13,414 nt of DNA from an uncultured Muribaculaceae bacterium (GTDB lineage Bacteria > Bacteroidota > Bacteroidia > Bacteroidales > Muribaculaceae), in NCBI GenBank assembly GCA_910579605.1, contig CAJTUG010000004.1, forward strand, positions 49,624 through 63,037, written 5' to 3'. Below the pieces are notes generated by a model. That model saw only the letters and a program-made list of their open reading frames with translations. It was not told the origin of the DNA and did not search any database. Below, one piece after another: positions 5,432-13,396 of the stretch. Position numbers and translations under genes: made by a program. Each line of letters opens with the position of its first letter. The first letter of the stretch is position 1.

Positions 5432-8400
5432 ATGGAACGAAAGATAAATACAATATCATTTCTAATCGTAGCTGTGTGCTTGATCTTGTCTCCACTGCAA
5501 GCAATCGCACAAACGATTACGGGTAGTGTGACAGACCCGGGTGGGGAACCCCTCATAGGTGCCTCTGTCGTTGTTGACGGCCCCATAAAAAATACAGCCG
5601 TGACCGATATTGACGGTAATTTCACTATCTCCGTTAAAGAAGCCCGGAATATTACAGCCTCTTATGTCGGATATAAGAGCAAAACACTGAGCATTAAGAG
5701 TGGAGAGACAGTTTACGACTTCATACTCGAGGAAGATTCACAGCTTCTCGATGATGTGGTTGTGGTTGGTTATGGCACACAGAAACGATCAGAACTTACA
5801 GGTGCGATTTCTTCAGTTAAAGGAGATAACATCAGAGACTTCTCTACGACATCCGTTGCCGACGCTCTTGCCGGCATGGCTGCCGGTGTATCTGTGACAA
5901 GCTCGACCGGTAACCCCGGTGAAAGTCCGGATATCTTAATCCGTGGCGCAGCTTCGGTCAATGGCATGTCTCCGCTCTATATTGTGGACGGTGTAAAACA
6001 GTCTACCGGTTTTAGTTTCAATACCAACGACATTGAATCCATCGAGATTCTCAAAGATGCCGGTTCTTGTGCAATCTACGGAGCCGAGGCTGCCGGTGGT
6101 GTAATTCTTGTGACCACCAGACGAGGCTCCGAAGGAAAACCCACGCTCAACATAACAGGACGTTACGGCATACGCCGTCAGTCCTCAGGAATTACTCTGC
6201 TGAACCGCGAACAGTTTATCGAGACTAAGGCCCTTATGGGAACCAACATTCTCAATCAGGAAGGTGTGGACTCGGCATCCGAGTTGCCCGATGTAGATTG
6301 GATGGACGTAATGTACGGTACCGGCCATGAGCAGGAATACAATATGTCTCTCACAGGTGGGAGCAACGGCCTGAAGTACTATCTGTCGGGTGGTTTTTAC
6401 GATGAAAAGGGCGTTTATCTTGACTCACGCGCCCAGAGATTTTCAGTCAGGACAAACGTTGACTGGAAGATTAACAAAATGTTTACGATAGGAACGTCTT
6501 CCTACGCCAATTATATCAAGACTAATCCCACCAAGGTATACTCAATCTATACAAACGCTATTCCCTTCAGGACTGTCCCGACTATGTCCCCCGTTGATGA
6601 GGAAGGCAATTTCTCACAAACACCCTTCTACCTTAATGGCCCGAACCTTTATGGTAATGAATTGACATATCACAAAAAAGGAGATGATTACGGTTTCGAC
6701 CTGCTCGCTTATCTTGACATCCGATTTATTCCTGAACTCACATTCCATATCAACGGAGCGGCGAAAATTTCAACATCCAACAGTCGCGTGTTCTCTGAGG
6801 CATACGATTTCCGTGCTGTACAGGAATCGGCCTATCTCGAATCACGTGCAGGCAATTCGCGCGAGCTGACTTATAACGCTACCTTAACCTTTGAAAAAAC
6901 ATTTGCCGACAAATGGTATCTGAAGGCAATGATAGGCTCGGAAGCTACATCGTACAGCTCCTACTATAATTATATACGTGCCATAGATTTCCCGGTTGAC
7001 CAGGCCTGGTCGGTAAATTTATCCTCAAGCACCAACAAAGAAGCTCAAGACTTTCCAGGTGTGGGACGCGCGATGTCATTTTTCGGTAGATTGAACTTTA
7101 ATTACGACAGCCGCTATTACCTTACGGTCAATCTTCGTCGCGACGGATCCGACAAATTCGGCAAAAACAATCGGTGGGGTACATTCCCATCATTCAATAT
7201 AATGTGGCGTCCCTCAAATGAATCGTTCCTCAAAGGCGCCCAGACTTGGCTAACCGACAGCAAAATCCGTGCAAGCTACGGTATTCTCGGCAATGACGGC
7301 ATCGGTCAGTTCCTCTATTCTCGTGCTTATGTGGGAGACCAGATTATGTATAATTTCGGAGGAAATAAAGAAGTATCGGGATGGGCAAACTATAAGGTGC
7401 CTAATCAGGATATCAAGTGGGAGGAAGTCCATCAGTTTGACCTTGGAGTTGACTTGGCATTCTTCAATAACCGGCTGCAGTTCAGCTATGACTACTACAA
7501 CCGTCAGACCAAGGACATGCTTTACTGGAAAGTGGTGCCTCTCGGATCCGGAATTAACTGGTATCACGAGGGTGCGACCAATACGATGCCTATCAATATA
7601 GGTAAAGTATCCAATATCGGCCACGAGTTTACCGTCAACTGGCGTCATAATGTTGGAGAGCTTAACTATACGGTGGGACTCAATGTATCATTGAACAAGA
7701 ACGAAATCAAAGAGCTCGGCACAGAAGGTGCTGCTCCGCTTACCTCGCCTGACGGGATCAACCGCACTGAAAACGGCCGTTCAATGGCAGAACTATGGGG
7801 CTTTAAAGCCATCGGTATTTTCCAGACTCAGGAACAGGTAGATGAATATAATGCGAGAGCAATAGCTGCAGGTCGACCGTATTACTGGAAACAAAACACT
7901 TCGGTAGGCGATCTTATCTTTGATGATATGGGACAAGGATATGTTGATGACAACTGCAAACAGTATATCGGTAATCCATGGCCGAAAGCTACCTGGGGCC
8001 TTAACCTTACAGCCCAATGGAAAGGATTTGACCTTGCTGCCACATTCCAGGCTGCTACAGGATTTGAAATCTATAATGGTGTAAAGGCATATACCCAGAA
8101 TTTCGGCACTGACGGCAATACCACTATGGATATTTACAAAAACTCTTTCTTTGGAGACAATGGACTGACAGACCAACCGCGTTGTGGGTTCATCGATGAC
8201 TCTGGTGCCTGGATTGGCGACCCCTCGGGAAACTTCGGAACAATTTCATCATTCTGGGTGGAAAAAGGCGATTACCTGAAACTGAAAAATCTCGTTGCAG
8301 GATATTCCATACCTATTCCAAAATCATGGAAAAAGGTGCTTTCAAAGGCCCGTGTCTATTTCTCGGCTCAGAATCTGTTCACAATCACCAAATATTCAGG

Positions 8401-8539
8401 TATCGACCCGGAAATTGCAGGAACCTCGACCACCAATTCAAGCAATGCTGGCACGTCAATGACGGCTCGTGGAGTTGATACCTACAACAGATATGTTCCA
8501 TCTCGGCTTTATTCTTTCGGCCTTGATATAACCTTCTAA
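5432..8539 (+). CDS. SusC/RagA-like TonB-dependent outer-membrane glycan transporter
   Basis: The 1035-residue product is of normal SusC length. It has a signal peptide (1-26, AIA|Q), a carboxypeptidase-regulatory-like beta-sandwich domain (about 28-101, GSVTDPGGEPLIGASVVV), the typical DDVVVVGYGTQKRSELTGA stretch at 107-125, and a plug domain including PLYIVDGV (181-188). A 22-strand barrel ends in the aromatic DITF, as expected for insertion by BAM. No STN domain is present, so signalling through an anti-sigma factor is not expected. It imports oligosaccharides using TonB energy together with the SusD-like lid encoded 10 bases downstream. In this locus the cargo is probably alpha-1,3-gluco-oligosaccharide. 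ATG 5432 is chosen because it gives the complete signal peptide. A purine-rich AAGGAGAGG at 5391-5399 is too far upstream to serve it and better fits an out-of-frame ATG at 5410. Confidence 0.95.
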   Translation: MERKINTISFLIVAVCLILSPLQAIAQTITGSVTDPGGEPLIGASVVVDGPIKNTAVTDIDGNFTISVKEARNITASYVGYKSKTLSIKSGETVYDFILEEDSQLLDDVVVVGYGTQKRSELTGAISSVKGDNIRDFSTTSVADALAGMAAGVSVTSSTGNPGESPDILIRGAASVNGMSPLYIVDGVKQSTGFSFNTNDIESIEILKDAGSCAIYGAEAAGGVILVTTRRGSEGKPTLNITGRYGIRRQSSGITLLNREQFIETKALMGTNILNQEGVDSASELPDVDWMDVMYGTGHEQEYNMSLTGGSNGLKYYLSGGFYDEKGVYLDSRAQRFSVRTNVDWKINKMFTIGTSSYANYIKTNPTKVYSIYTNAIPFRTVPTMSPVDEEGNFSQTPFYLNGPNLYGNELTYHKKGDDYGFDLLAYLDIRFIPELTFHINGAAKISTSNSRVFSEAYDFRAVQESAYLESRAGNSRELTYNATLTFEKTFADKWYLKAMIGSEATSYSSYYNYIRAIDFPVDQAWSVNLSSSTNKEAQDFPGVGRAMSFFGRLNFNYDSRYYLTVNLRRDGSDKFGKNNRWGTFPSFNIMWRPSNESFLKGAQTWLTDSKIRASYGILGNDGIGQFLYSRAYVGDQIMYNFGGNKEVSGWANYKVPNQDIKWEEVHQFDLGVDLAFFNNRLQFSYDYYNRQTKDMLYWKVVPLGSGINWYHEGATNTMPINIGKVSNIGHEFTVNWRHNVGELNYTVGLNVSLNKNEIKELGTEGAAPLTSPDGINRTENGRSMAELWGFKAIGIFQTQEQVDEYNARAIAAGRPYYWKQNTSVGDLIFDDMGQGYVDDNCKQYIGNPWPKATWGLNLTAQWKGFDLAATFQAATGFEIYNGVKAYTQNFGTDGNTTMDIYKNSFFGDNGLTDQPRCGFIDDSGAWIGDPSGNFGTISSFWVEKGDYLKLKNLVAGYSIPIPKSWKKVLSKARVYFSAQNLFTITKYSGIDPEIAGTSTTNSSNAGTSMTARGVDTYNRYVPSRLYSFGLDITF

Positions 8540-8541
8540 TT

Positions 8542-8548
8542 CCCCCCC
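8542..8548 (+). repeat. Seven-C homopolymer in the susC-susD junction
   Basis: The 10 bases between the susC stop and the susD start include CCCCCCC, ending one base before ATG 8550. It occupies the ribosome-binding position. No Shine-Dalgarno sequence is present. Confidence 0.8.
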
Positions 8549-8549
8549 A

Positions 8550-10370
8550 ATGAAACGAATTATAAGAAATATATTGGCATCAGCACTCATCGTGAGCCTT
8601 ATGGTGCCTTCAACAGCTTGTTCGGATTTTCTGGATGTGACAGACGAATCGTCCGTTTCGCCGGATAATTTCCCCACAAATCTCCAGCATGTAGACCTCC
8701 TTCTGAATTCTGCATATGCCGGAGGGCATGGATACGGCCTGTACGCCTTCTTCTGGTTTCCGGAAATCATGTATCTTCTCGACAAGACACATGACACCTA
8801 TGGCGATTATGACTCCCGGACACGTATACTTGCAAATGATGCAGCCACATCATGCTCTAAACTCAGGGAGGCTTACGCATCAATCATGAATTGGATTCAG
8901 TATTCAAATGCCGCTATTGAGGGATGCGATATGTACTATGATCGCTGCACAGCCAGTGAGCGTCCGACGGTAGATTATATGAAAGGTCAGGCGCTGTTCC
9001 TGCGTGGTCTCGCATATTGGCACGCTCAGATCTTTTTTGAGCTTGAATCCAAAGCTGACGGTCTCGGTTTCCCTATAATCGACAAAGTGCCTGCAAGCAT
9101 TGAACAGATGACCCCGCAGAGAGCCTCTGTCATGGACACCTGGCAATTCATTATCGACACATTTCGAGAATCTGCAACCCTACTCCAAGGATACAACTCC
9201 GATAAAACCCGTGCCACAGAATGGGCTGCGAAAGGTATGCTTTCAAAGGCATTGATGCAAGCCGGGTGCAAAAACGAAGCCAAGGTCGTACTGGAAGACA
9301 TCATCAGAAACTCAGGAGCGAAACTCCTTGATTTCGATACCTATTCGAAATCATTCTACGCCGATGAGGCCCACGAATTCAATATCGAGACTCTCTATGA
9401 GATTGACATGACGCATAATTCCAAACAAGACGGCCCATGGGCCGGATTCACCTCCGGCACTGCCATGCCTCTCGTAATGGCACCTTGGTACACAGCTATG
9501 AATATCCGCTGGAAGAATCCACCCGCTGCCGGAGCAGAATTTTCGACCCAAAGTAACGGTGGATGGGGCAATAATTTTGTTCATGACGAGTCGGTGAGAC
9601 GATTTGGTTTCCCCCTTGATATCGCACCTATAAGGGTATATAATGAAAATTACAATTCACGGGCAGCTATGTCGGTAGATAATTACCCTTGGATTCTGGA
9701 TCCCGCCTACACAGCATTGTCTCAGAAGGTAAGAGATGACGTTGAGGCAGATCCTCGCCTTTGGATAAGTGCGGCACAGCCTTATTTCGACACATTCAAA
9801 GGGCCCCGCGGCGACAGGGTATGGTACGACCGCTCGCCCGAAGCCGGCGACCTCGGATACACTGCCCATTACTATTTCTCGCCAAAGAAATTTACAAACC
9901 TTGATGGTCTTGAGACCGCTCTCGGTTCATCAAGCGGCGTAAACATACCCATAGTGCGACTGGCCGACATTTACCTGCTGTACGCTGAGGCTATAGCGGA
10001 TACTGACCCTGCCACGGCCCTTGAATATGTTAATAAAGTGCACCGTCGTGCCTATAACCTCAATCCCGATGCTGCCTCCGTCCGCGATTACACCTCCCTT
10101 ACAGCAACTACAATAGCAGCGAAAAACCACCCTGAGGATGCACTTGCAAATGATCCGCTCAAATACGAGCGATGGGCGGAATTATTTGCCGAAGGACAAT
10201 GGTGGTACGACATTCGGCGTTGGCACCTTCTTGAGAACGAAATGAAAGTGTATAAGCGCACCCGATACGGAACTTTGATATATCAAGGCGAGAGAGCATA
10301 TGCACAGCCCATTCCGCAGACAGAGATAGAGGCATACAATGGCTCTATGAAACAGAATTACAATTATTAA
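8550..10370 (+). CDS. SusD/RagB-like surface glycan-binding lipoprotein
   Basis: The 606-residue product begins with a lipoprotein signal ending in STAC at Cys24. SDFLD follows, the usual SusD start with an acidic surface-export signal. Family hallmarks are the helical KGQALFLRGLAYWHAQIFFE (about 145-164), VRLADIYLLYAEAI (about 468-481) and KYERWAELFAEGQWWYDIRRW-type (about 537-557) segments, and an ending of the form PIPQTEI...NYNY. SusD proteins are TPR-based lids that bind glycan on the cell surface and close over SusC. The length is somewhat above the usual 500-600, with a long central stretch rich in Trp, Tyr and Gly. The gene follows susC by 10 bases and precedes the GH97 by 19, so all three are one operon. 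Binding specificity cannot be read from sequence; the neighbours suggest an alpha-glucan. Confidence 0.95.
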   Translation: MKRIIRNILASALIVSLMVPSTACSDFLDVTDESSVSPDNFPTNLQHVDLLLNSAYAGGHGYGLYAFFWFPEIMYLLDKTHDTYGDYDSRTRILANDAATSCSKLREAYASIMNWIQYSNAAIEGCDMYYDRCTASERPTVDYMKGQALFLRGLAYWHAQIFFELESKADGLGFPIIDKVPASIEQMTPQRASVMDTWQFIIDTFRESATLLQGYNSDKTRATEWAAKGMLSKALMQAGCKNEAKVVLEDIIRNSGAKLLDFDTYSKSFYADEAHEFNIETLYEIDMTHNSKQDGPWAGFTSGTAMPLVMAPWYTAMNIRWKNPPAAGAEFSTQSNGGWGNNFVHDESVRRFGFPLDIAPIRVYNENYNSRAAMSVDNYPWILDPAYTALSQKVRDDVEADPRLWISAAQPYFDTFKGPRGDRVWYDRSPEAGDLGYTAHYYFSPKKFTNLDGLETALGSSSGVNIPIVRLADIYLLYAEAIADTDPATALEYVNKVHRRAYNLNPDAASVRDYTSLTATTIAAKNHPEDALANDPLKYERWAELFAEGQWWYDIRRWHLLENEMKVYKRTRYGTLIYQGERAYAQPIPQTEIEAYNGSMKQNYNY

Positions 10371-10389
10371 GGCTAATAAGGTAATTTAA

Positions 10390-12405
10390 ATGAAACATTT
10401 GTTTTTAGCAGTTATCGCAATAAGTTTAATTGCCACATCCATGTCCCCGTTCCTGACCTCATGTGTCAAGAGCGAGGCCATGACTGTGGTCTCTCCAAAC
10501 GGAAAAATATCTGTCGATTTAAAAAAAGATTCGTCTGGAAAGCTGTATTATACTGTTTCAAGACATGGATCGTCAATTATCGACTCATCAAGAGTGGGAT
10601 TGGAATGTAAAGAATTCCGGATTGGTAATAATGCCGAAATAAAGGCCGTGAAACATTCATCATTCGATGAAACATGGCGACCGGTATGGGGCGAGGAGAG
10701 TGAGATACGCAACAACTACAATGAAATGCGTGTTGAAATCAGCGAATTGAGCCCTAAAATGATTGAATATGCTGTAGTTTTCCGGATATTTGACGATGGA
10801 ATAGGATTCAGATATGAGATTCCCGAACAGGAAAATATCGATTCTATCACGATTATGGATGAATTCACTGAGTTCTCCCTTGCCGAAGACGGAGTTGCAT
10901 GGTCTATTCCCTGGAATCATGAATACTACGAGCATCTCTATGAGCCGTCACTTGTAAGCCGGTTGGATACGGTATGCAGCCCTCTCACTATCAAAATGAC
11001 AGATAGTTGCTATGTCGCAATCCATGAAGCGGCCTTGAAAGATTACGCGGCCATGAATCTTAGGGTAGCAGACGGTACTAGACTCACGAGCTACCTCACT
11101 CCGTGGTCAACAGGAGAAAAAGTATTCACCAAATGCCCGTTATGCACGCCTTGGCGCACAATGATTATTGTTGACAAACCGGCAGACCTGCTTCTCTCCA
11201 GACTCATGCTCAACCTCAATGAGCCATGCGCGATTGAATCAACCGAATGGATCAAGCCACAAAGATATATCGGTATCTGGTGGGCAATGCACCGCAAGGT
11301 AAACACTTGGGAACAAGGTCCCATACATGGAGCGACTACTGACAACACAAAACGATATATCGACTTTGCCTCCGAAAACGGATATGACGGGGTTCTCGTC
11401 GAAGGCTGGAACCATGGATGGGACGGCGACTGGAGTGCAGAAGGCGATAAGTTCTCCTTCACAAAGCCATATCCCGACTTCGATATTGAAGAGATAACAC
11501 GCTATGCCGCGGAAAAAGGAGTGAAACTCATCGGCCATCATGAGACCGGCGGAGCCACCATTAATTACGAAAACCAGCTCGACAGCGCTTTTGCACTGTG
11601 CAGCAGACTCGGTATTAATACTGTTAAGACAGGATATGTAAATCTTCTACTTGATGGGAAAGAGTTACATTCATCACAGTATGGAGTCCGTCATTATCGC
11701 AACGTAATTGAGACAGCAGCAAAATACAACGTGATGATTGACAACCATGAACCCGTAATGCCTACCGGAATACAGCGCACCTACCCAAACCTTATGACTC
11801 AAGAAGGCCTACGCGGCTGTGAATACGATGCATGGAGCGCAGACGGTGGCAATCCTCCCGAGCACACAGTCACAATTCCCTTCACACGTTGTCTGGCAGG
11901 ACCGGTAGACTACACACCTGGAATTCTTAACTACGAGAATCCCGTGCCACCATACACACGCCCCCAATGTACTATCGCTAAACAACTCGCACTGGCACTG
12001 GTGCTTTACAGTCCGCTGCAGATGTCGGCCGACATGATTGAAAACTACGAAGGACGTCCTGAATTTGAATTTCTGAGGCGTTGCCCCACTAATTGGGCAA
12101 AGACAATAGTTCCCGAAGCCCGTATTGGAGAATTTCTCACAATAGCTCGTAAAGACATCGGCTCAGACGACTGGTATATCGGATCCATAACCAATTCCAA
12201 TTCTCATCAAGGAAAAATCAAACTTGATTTCCTTGACCCGAATTATGAATATACCGCAACAATATTTGCCGATGGCCCGGATGCCGACTACAAGGACAAT
12301 CCTTACCCGGTGGTTATTTCCGAGATACCGGTCAAACACACCTCATCGCTAAACCTAAATCTTGCAAAAGGTGGCGGTGCCGCCGCTATAATCTCTAAAA
12401 AGTAA
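10390..12405 (+). CDS. GH97 family inverting alpha-glucosidase (SusB-like)
   Basis: The 671-residue product has an N-terminal lipoprotein-like signal (LTSC, Cys25). The next residues (VKSEA) lack the usual acidic surface-export signal, which suggests a periplasm-facing lipid anchor. GH97 order is clear: an N-terminal beta-sandwich (about 32-285), a TIM barrel (about 290-560) with GWNHGWDGDW, HHETGG, VKTGYV, DNHEPVMPTG and RGCEYDAW, and a C-terminal beta domain. Glu385, Glu454, Glu472 and Glu478 sit at a constant offset of 54 from Bacteroides SusB Glu439, Glu508, Glu526 and Glu532 as I remember them (bases, calcium ligand, general acid). Glycine in VKTGYV replaces the nucleophile Asp of retaining GH97 alpha-galactosidases. 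It is therefore predicted to be an inverting, calcium-dependent exo-alpha-glucosidase. It is the last gene of the operon and would release glucose from imported oligosaccharides. Linkage preference is inferred from the GH87 partner. Confidence 0.93.
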   Translation: MKHLFLAVIAISLIATSMSPFLTSCVKSEAMTVVSPNGKISVDLKKDSSGKLYYTVSRHGSSIIDSSRVGLECKEFRIGNNAEIKAVKHSSFDETWRPVWGEESEIRNNYNEMRVEISELSPKMIEYAVVFRIFDDGIGFRYEIPEQENIDSITIMDEFTEFSLAEDGVAWSIPWNHEYYEHLYEPSLVSRLDTVCSPLTIKMTDSCYVAIHEAALKDYAAMNLRVADGTRLTSYLTPWSTGEKVFTKCPLCTPWRTMIIVDKPADLLLSRLMLNLNEPCAIESTEWIKPQRYIGIWWAMHRKVNTWEQGPIHGATTDNTKRYIDFASENGYDGVLVEGWNHGWDGDWSAEGDKFSFTKPYPDFDIEEITRYAAEKGVKLIGHHETGGATINYENQLDSAFALCSRLGINTVKTGYVNLLLDGKELHSSQYGVRHYRNVIETAAKYNVMIDNHEPVMPTGIQRTYPNLMTQEGLRGCEYDAWSADGGNPPEHTVTIPFTRCLAGPVDYTPGILNYENPVPPYTRPQCTIAKQLALALVLYSPLQMSADMIENYEGRPEFEFLRRCPTNWAKTIVPEARIGEFLTIARKDIGSDDWYIGSITNSNSHQGKIKLDFLDPNYEYTATIFADGPDADYKDNPYPVVISEIPVKHTSSLNLNLAKGGGAAAIISKK

Positions 12406-12424
12406 AAAAGATTGTTCCAGATGC

Positions 12425-12464
12425 ATGATGCTGTGCCGATATTGGCACAGCATCATTATTTTTT
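12425..12464 (+). terminator. Strong intrinsic terminator closing the operon
   Basis: ATGATGCTGTGCC (12425-12437) and GGCACAGCATCAT (12444-12456) form a perfect 13-bp stem with a 6-base loop, followed by TATTTTTT (12457-12464). It starts 20 bases after the GH97 stop codon and marks the right end of the utilization locus. Confidence 0.92.
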
Positions 12465-12500
12465 ACCTGAACAGATAAAAAGAAGGGAAATGTATAGAAA

Positions 12501-12710
12501 ATGCAAGGCATAGCAGTGTTCTGCAACGACATCCGCGACGCAGTCAAGGGGCATCACAGCCGCATCTACGAACGTGGTTTCAACACCGGAAAATCCCGCA
12601 ACGAAGAAACCGTGAAAATATGTATGGTGGCCTCGAACGCCCATTCGCAGGTGGATTACAGCAAGGGTAACAACAGTCAATGCTGCGCCCGCTACAAGAT
12701 CATGGAGTGA
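12501..12710 (+). CDS. Small ORF of unknown function (69 codons)
   Basis: ATG 12501 is preceded in frame by a TAG at 12495-12497, so the start is fixed; the stop is TGA at 12708. An AAGGGA lies 13 bases upstream of the start. Codon third positions look gene-like (GAC, ATC, CGC, AAC), unlike the AT-rich flanks. The product is basic and polar with three cysteines and no signal or membrane segment. I recognise no family. It sits alone between the operon terminator and tRNA-Gln, a common site for mobile-element debris, so it may be a remnant of something larger. A 74-codon ORF on the opposite strand covers the same bases and looks less natural. Confidence 0.4.
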   Translation: MQGIAVFCNDIRDAVKGHHSRIYERGFNTGKSRNEETVKICMVASNAHSQVDYSKGNNSQCCARYKIME

Positions 12711-12820
12711 ACATTGTTAGTTAAAGTTTGTAAAATTGCCATTCAGTCGTGAATGTTGATGAAATATGGGACGGAATTTTTGGGTTCTGTTGTGCAGATG
12801 TTGTGCGAATATTACAAACA

Positions 12821-12859
12821 AAAATCGCAACCAACTATTACTGAGCTGATTGCGATTTT
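12821..12859 (-). terminator. Terminator of tRNA-Gln
   Basis: On the minus strand AAAATCGCAA (12859-12850) pairs perfectly with TTGCGATTTT (12830-12821) across a 19-base loop, and the 3' arm runs into TGTTTGTAATATT. It starts 7 bases after the tRNA 3' end, in the right place for an intrinsic terminator. Confidence 0.7.
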
Positions 12860-12865
12860 GCTTTG

Positions 12866-12936
12866 TTGCCTTGGAAGGATTCGAACCCTCACAGGCGGAA
12901 CCAGAATCCGACGTGCTACCATTACACCACAAGGCA
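12866..12936 (-). tRNA. tRNA-Gln (anticodon CTG)
   Basis: The minus strand folds as a full 71-base tRNA. The acceptor arms TGCCTTG and CAAGGCA pair at 7 of 7, with discriminator A. The D-arm is GTG...CAC with the loop TAATGGTAG. The anticodon loop TTCTGGT gives CTG, reading CAG (Gln). The variable loop has 4 bases, and the T-arm GAGGG-TTCGAAT-CCTTC has one G-T pair. The outermost anticodon-stem pair is a T-C mismatch. CCA is not encoded. Its 3' end faces the utilization locus; no second copy of the 3' end is visible elsewhere in the window, so an att duplication is not shown. Confidence 0.95.
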
Positions 12937-12953
12937 TTGCGGTTTTGCGAGTG

Positions 12954-12985
12954 CAAAGTTAATGCGTTTTTTTCAACTTTGCAAA
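12954..12985 (-). promoter_or_regulatory. Consensus Bacteroidota promoter of tRNA-Gln
   Basis: On the minus strand TTTG (12985-12982), exactly 20 bases, then TAACTTTG (12961-12954) is a perfect match to TTTG-N20-TAnnTTTG. The tRNA 5' end at 12936 lies 17 bases further on. A very AT-rich stretch upstream (T/A runs at 12986-13012) could act as an UP element. Confidence 0.85.
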
Positions 12986-13107
12986 TTTTTTTTGCAAATT
13001 CTCTTTTTTATTTCACGGCTCTTTCATTTAGGTAGATTACATCGCAAAGGTTACATAAATGTTATGATAGGTGATTGAATTCAAATGACAAGTGTATAGA
13101 TCCAGTT

Positions 13108-13133
13108 ATTCCAACGGTATTACCCGTTGGAAT
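13108..13133. other. Perfect 10-bp hairpin without a T-run
   Basis: ATTCCAACGG (13108-13117) and CCGTTGGAAT (13124-13133) pair perfectly around TATTAC. No T-run follows on either strand, and no gene clearly ends here. It could be a leftover terminator or a protein site. Confidence 0.5.
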
Positions 13134-13235
13134 GTATATTATGCCTCTGTTATGCCGCTAAATGATTGAAGCATTCCGTATAGAATAAATTGACATGCCG
13201 GATTAAGAGCATTTTGCATTTTTAACATTATTTAA

Positions 13236-13280
13236 GGAGGGGGGGTGGTGGTTTTTTCTCGTCATTTTGGTGTATATTTG
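13236..13280 (+). promoter_or_regulatory. G-rich tract and promoter for the gene at the right edge
   Basis: GG-A-GGGGGGG-T-GG-T-GG (13236-13251) is followed by a T-run (13252-13257) and then TATATTTG (13273-13280), a full match to the -7 consensus. The -33 is less clear: TTTT at 13252-13255 lies 17 bases upstream. Together with the stretch from 13079 this is more than 300 bases without a gene. It holds the hairpin at 13108, this promoter and a leader of about 110 bases with a perfect palindrome GGGAAATTTCCC (13329-13340). Confidence 0.5.
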
Positions 13281-13396
13281 TAAAATAATCTATCTTGCAA
13301 ATATCAAGACCGGCTTTGTTGCCATACGGGGAAATTTCCCGGCCAATCAATTCACACCCATAGTCATATCCGTAATATACACACGAGAAAGATATT

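Noticed and set aside
7250..7648. A 132-codon antisense ORF and other long antisense ORFs in susC
   Set aside because: The SusC reading is continuous and typical throughout; these are shadows.
12456..12680. A 74-codon minus-strand ORF opposite the small orphan gene
   Set aside because: It starts and ends without supporting signals, overlaps the operon terminator and has less gene-like composition than the plus-strand frame.
12740..12755. Small inverted repeat CATTCA-GTCG-TGAATG after the orphan ORF
   Set aside because: The 6-bp stem is weak and has no T-run; not enough to call a terminator.
12849..12948. Near-identical 13-base direct repeats (ATTGCGRTTTTGC) flanking tRNA-Gln, considered as attachment sites or a collapsed tandem tRNA array
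   Set aside because: The left copy is explained as part of the tRNA terminator stem; the repeat is short, has one mismatch, and no tRNA fragment or integrase accompanies it.
12717..12956. A 79-codon minus-strand ORF and plus-strand ORFs (12753-12962, 12850-13035, 12863-13078) across the tRNA
   Set aside because: They are chance translations of the tRNA-Gln gene and its flanks; the WCNGSTSDSGSACEGSNPS type of product is a well-known tRNA artefact.
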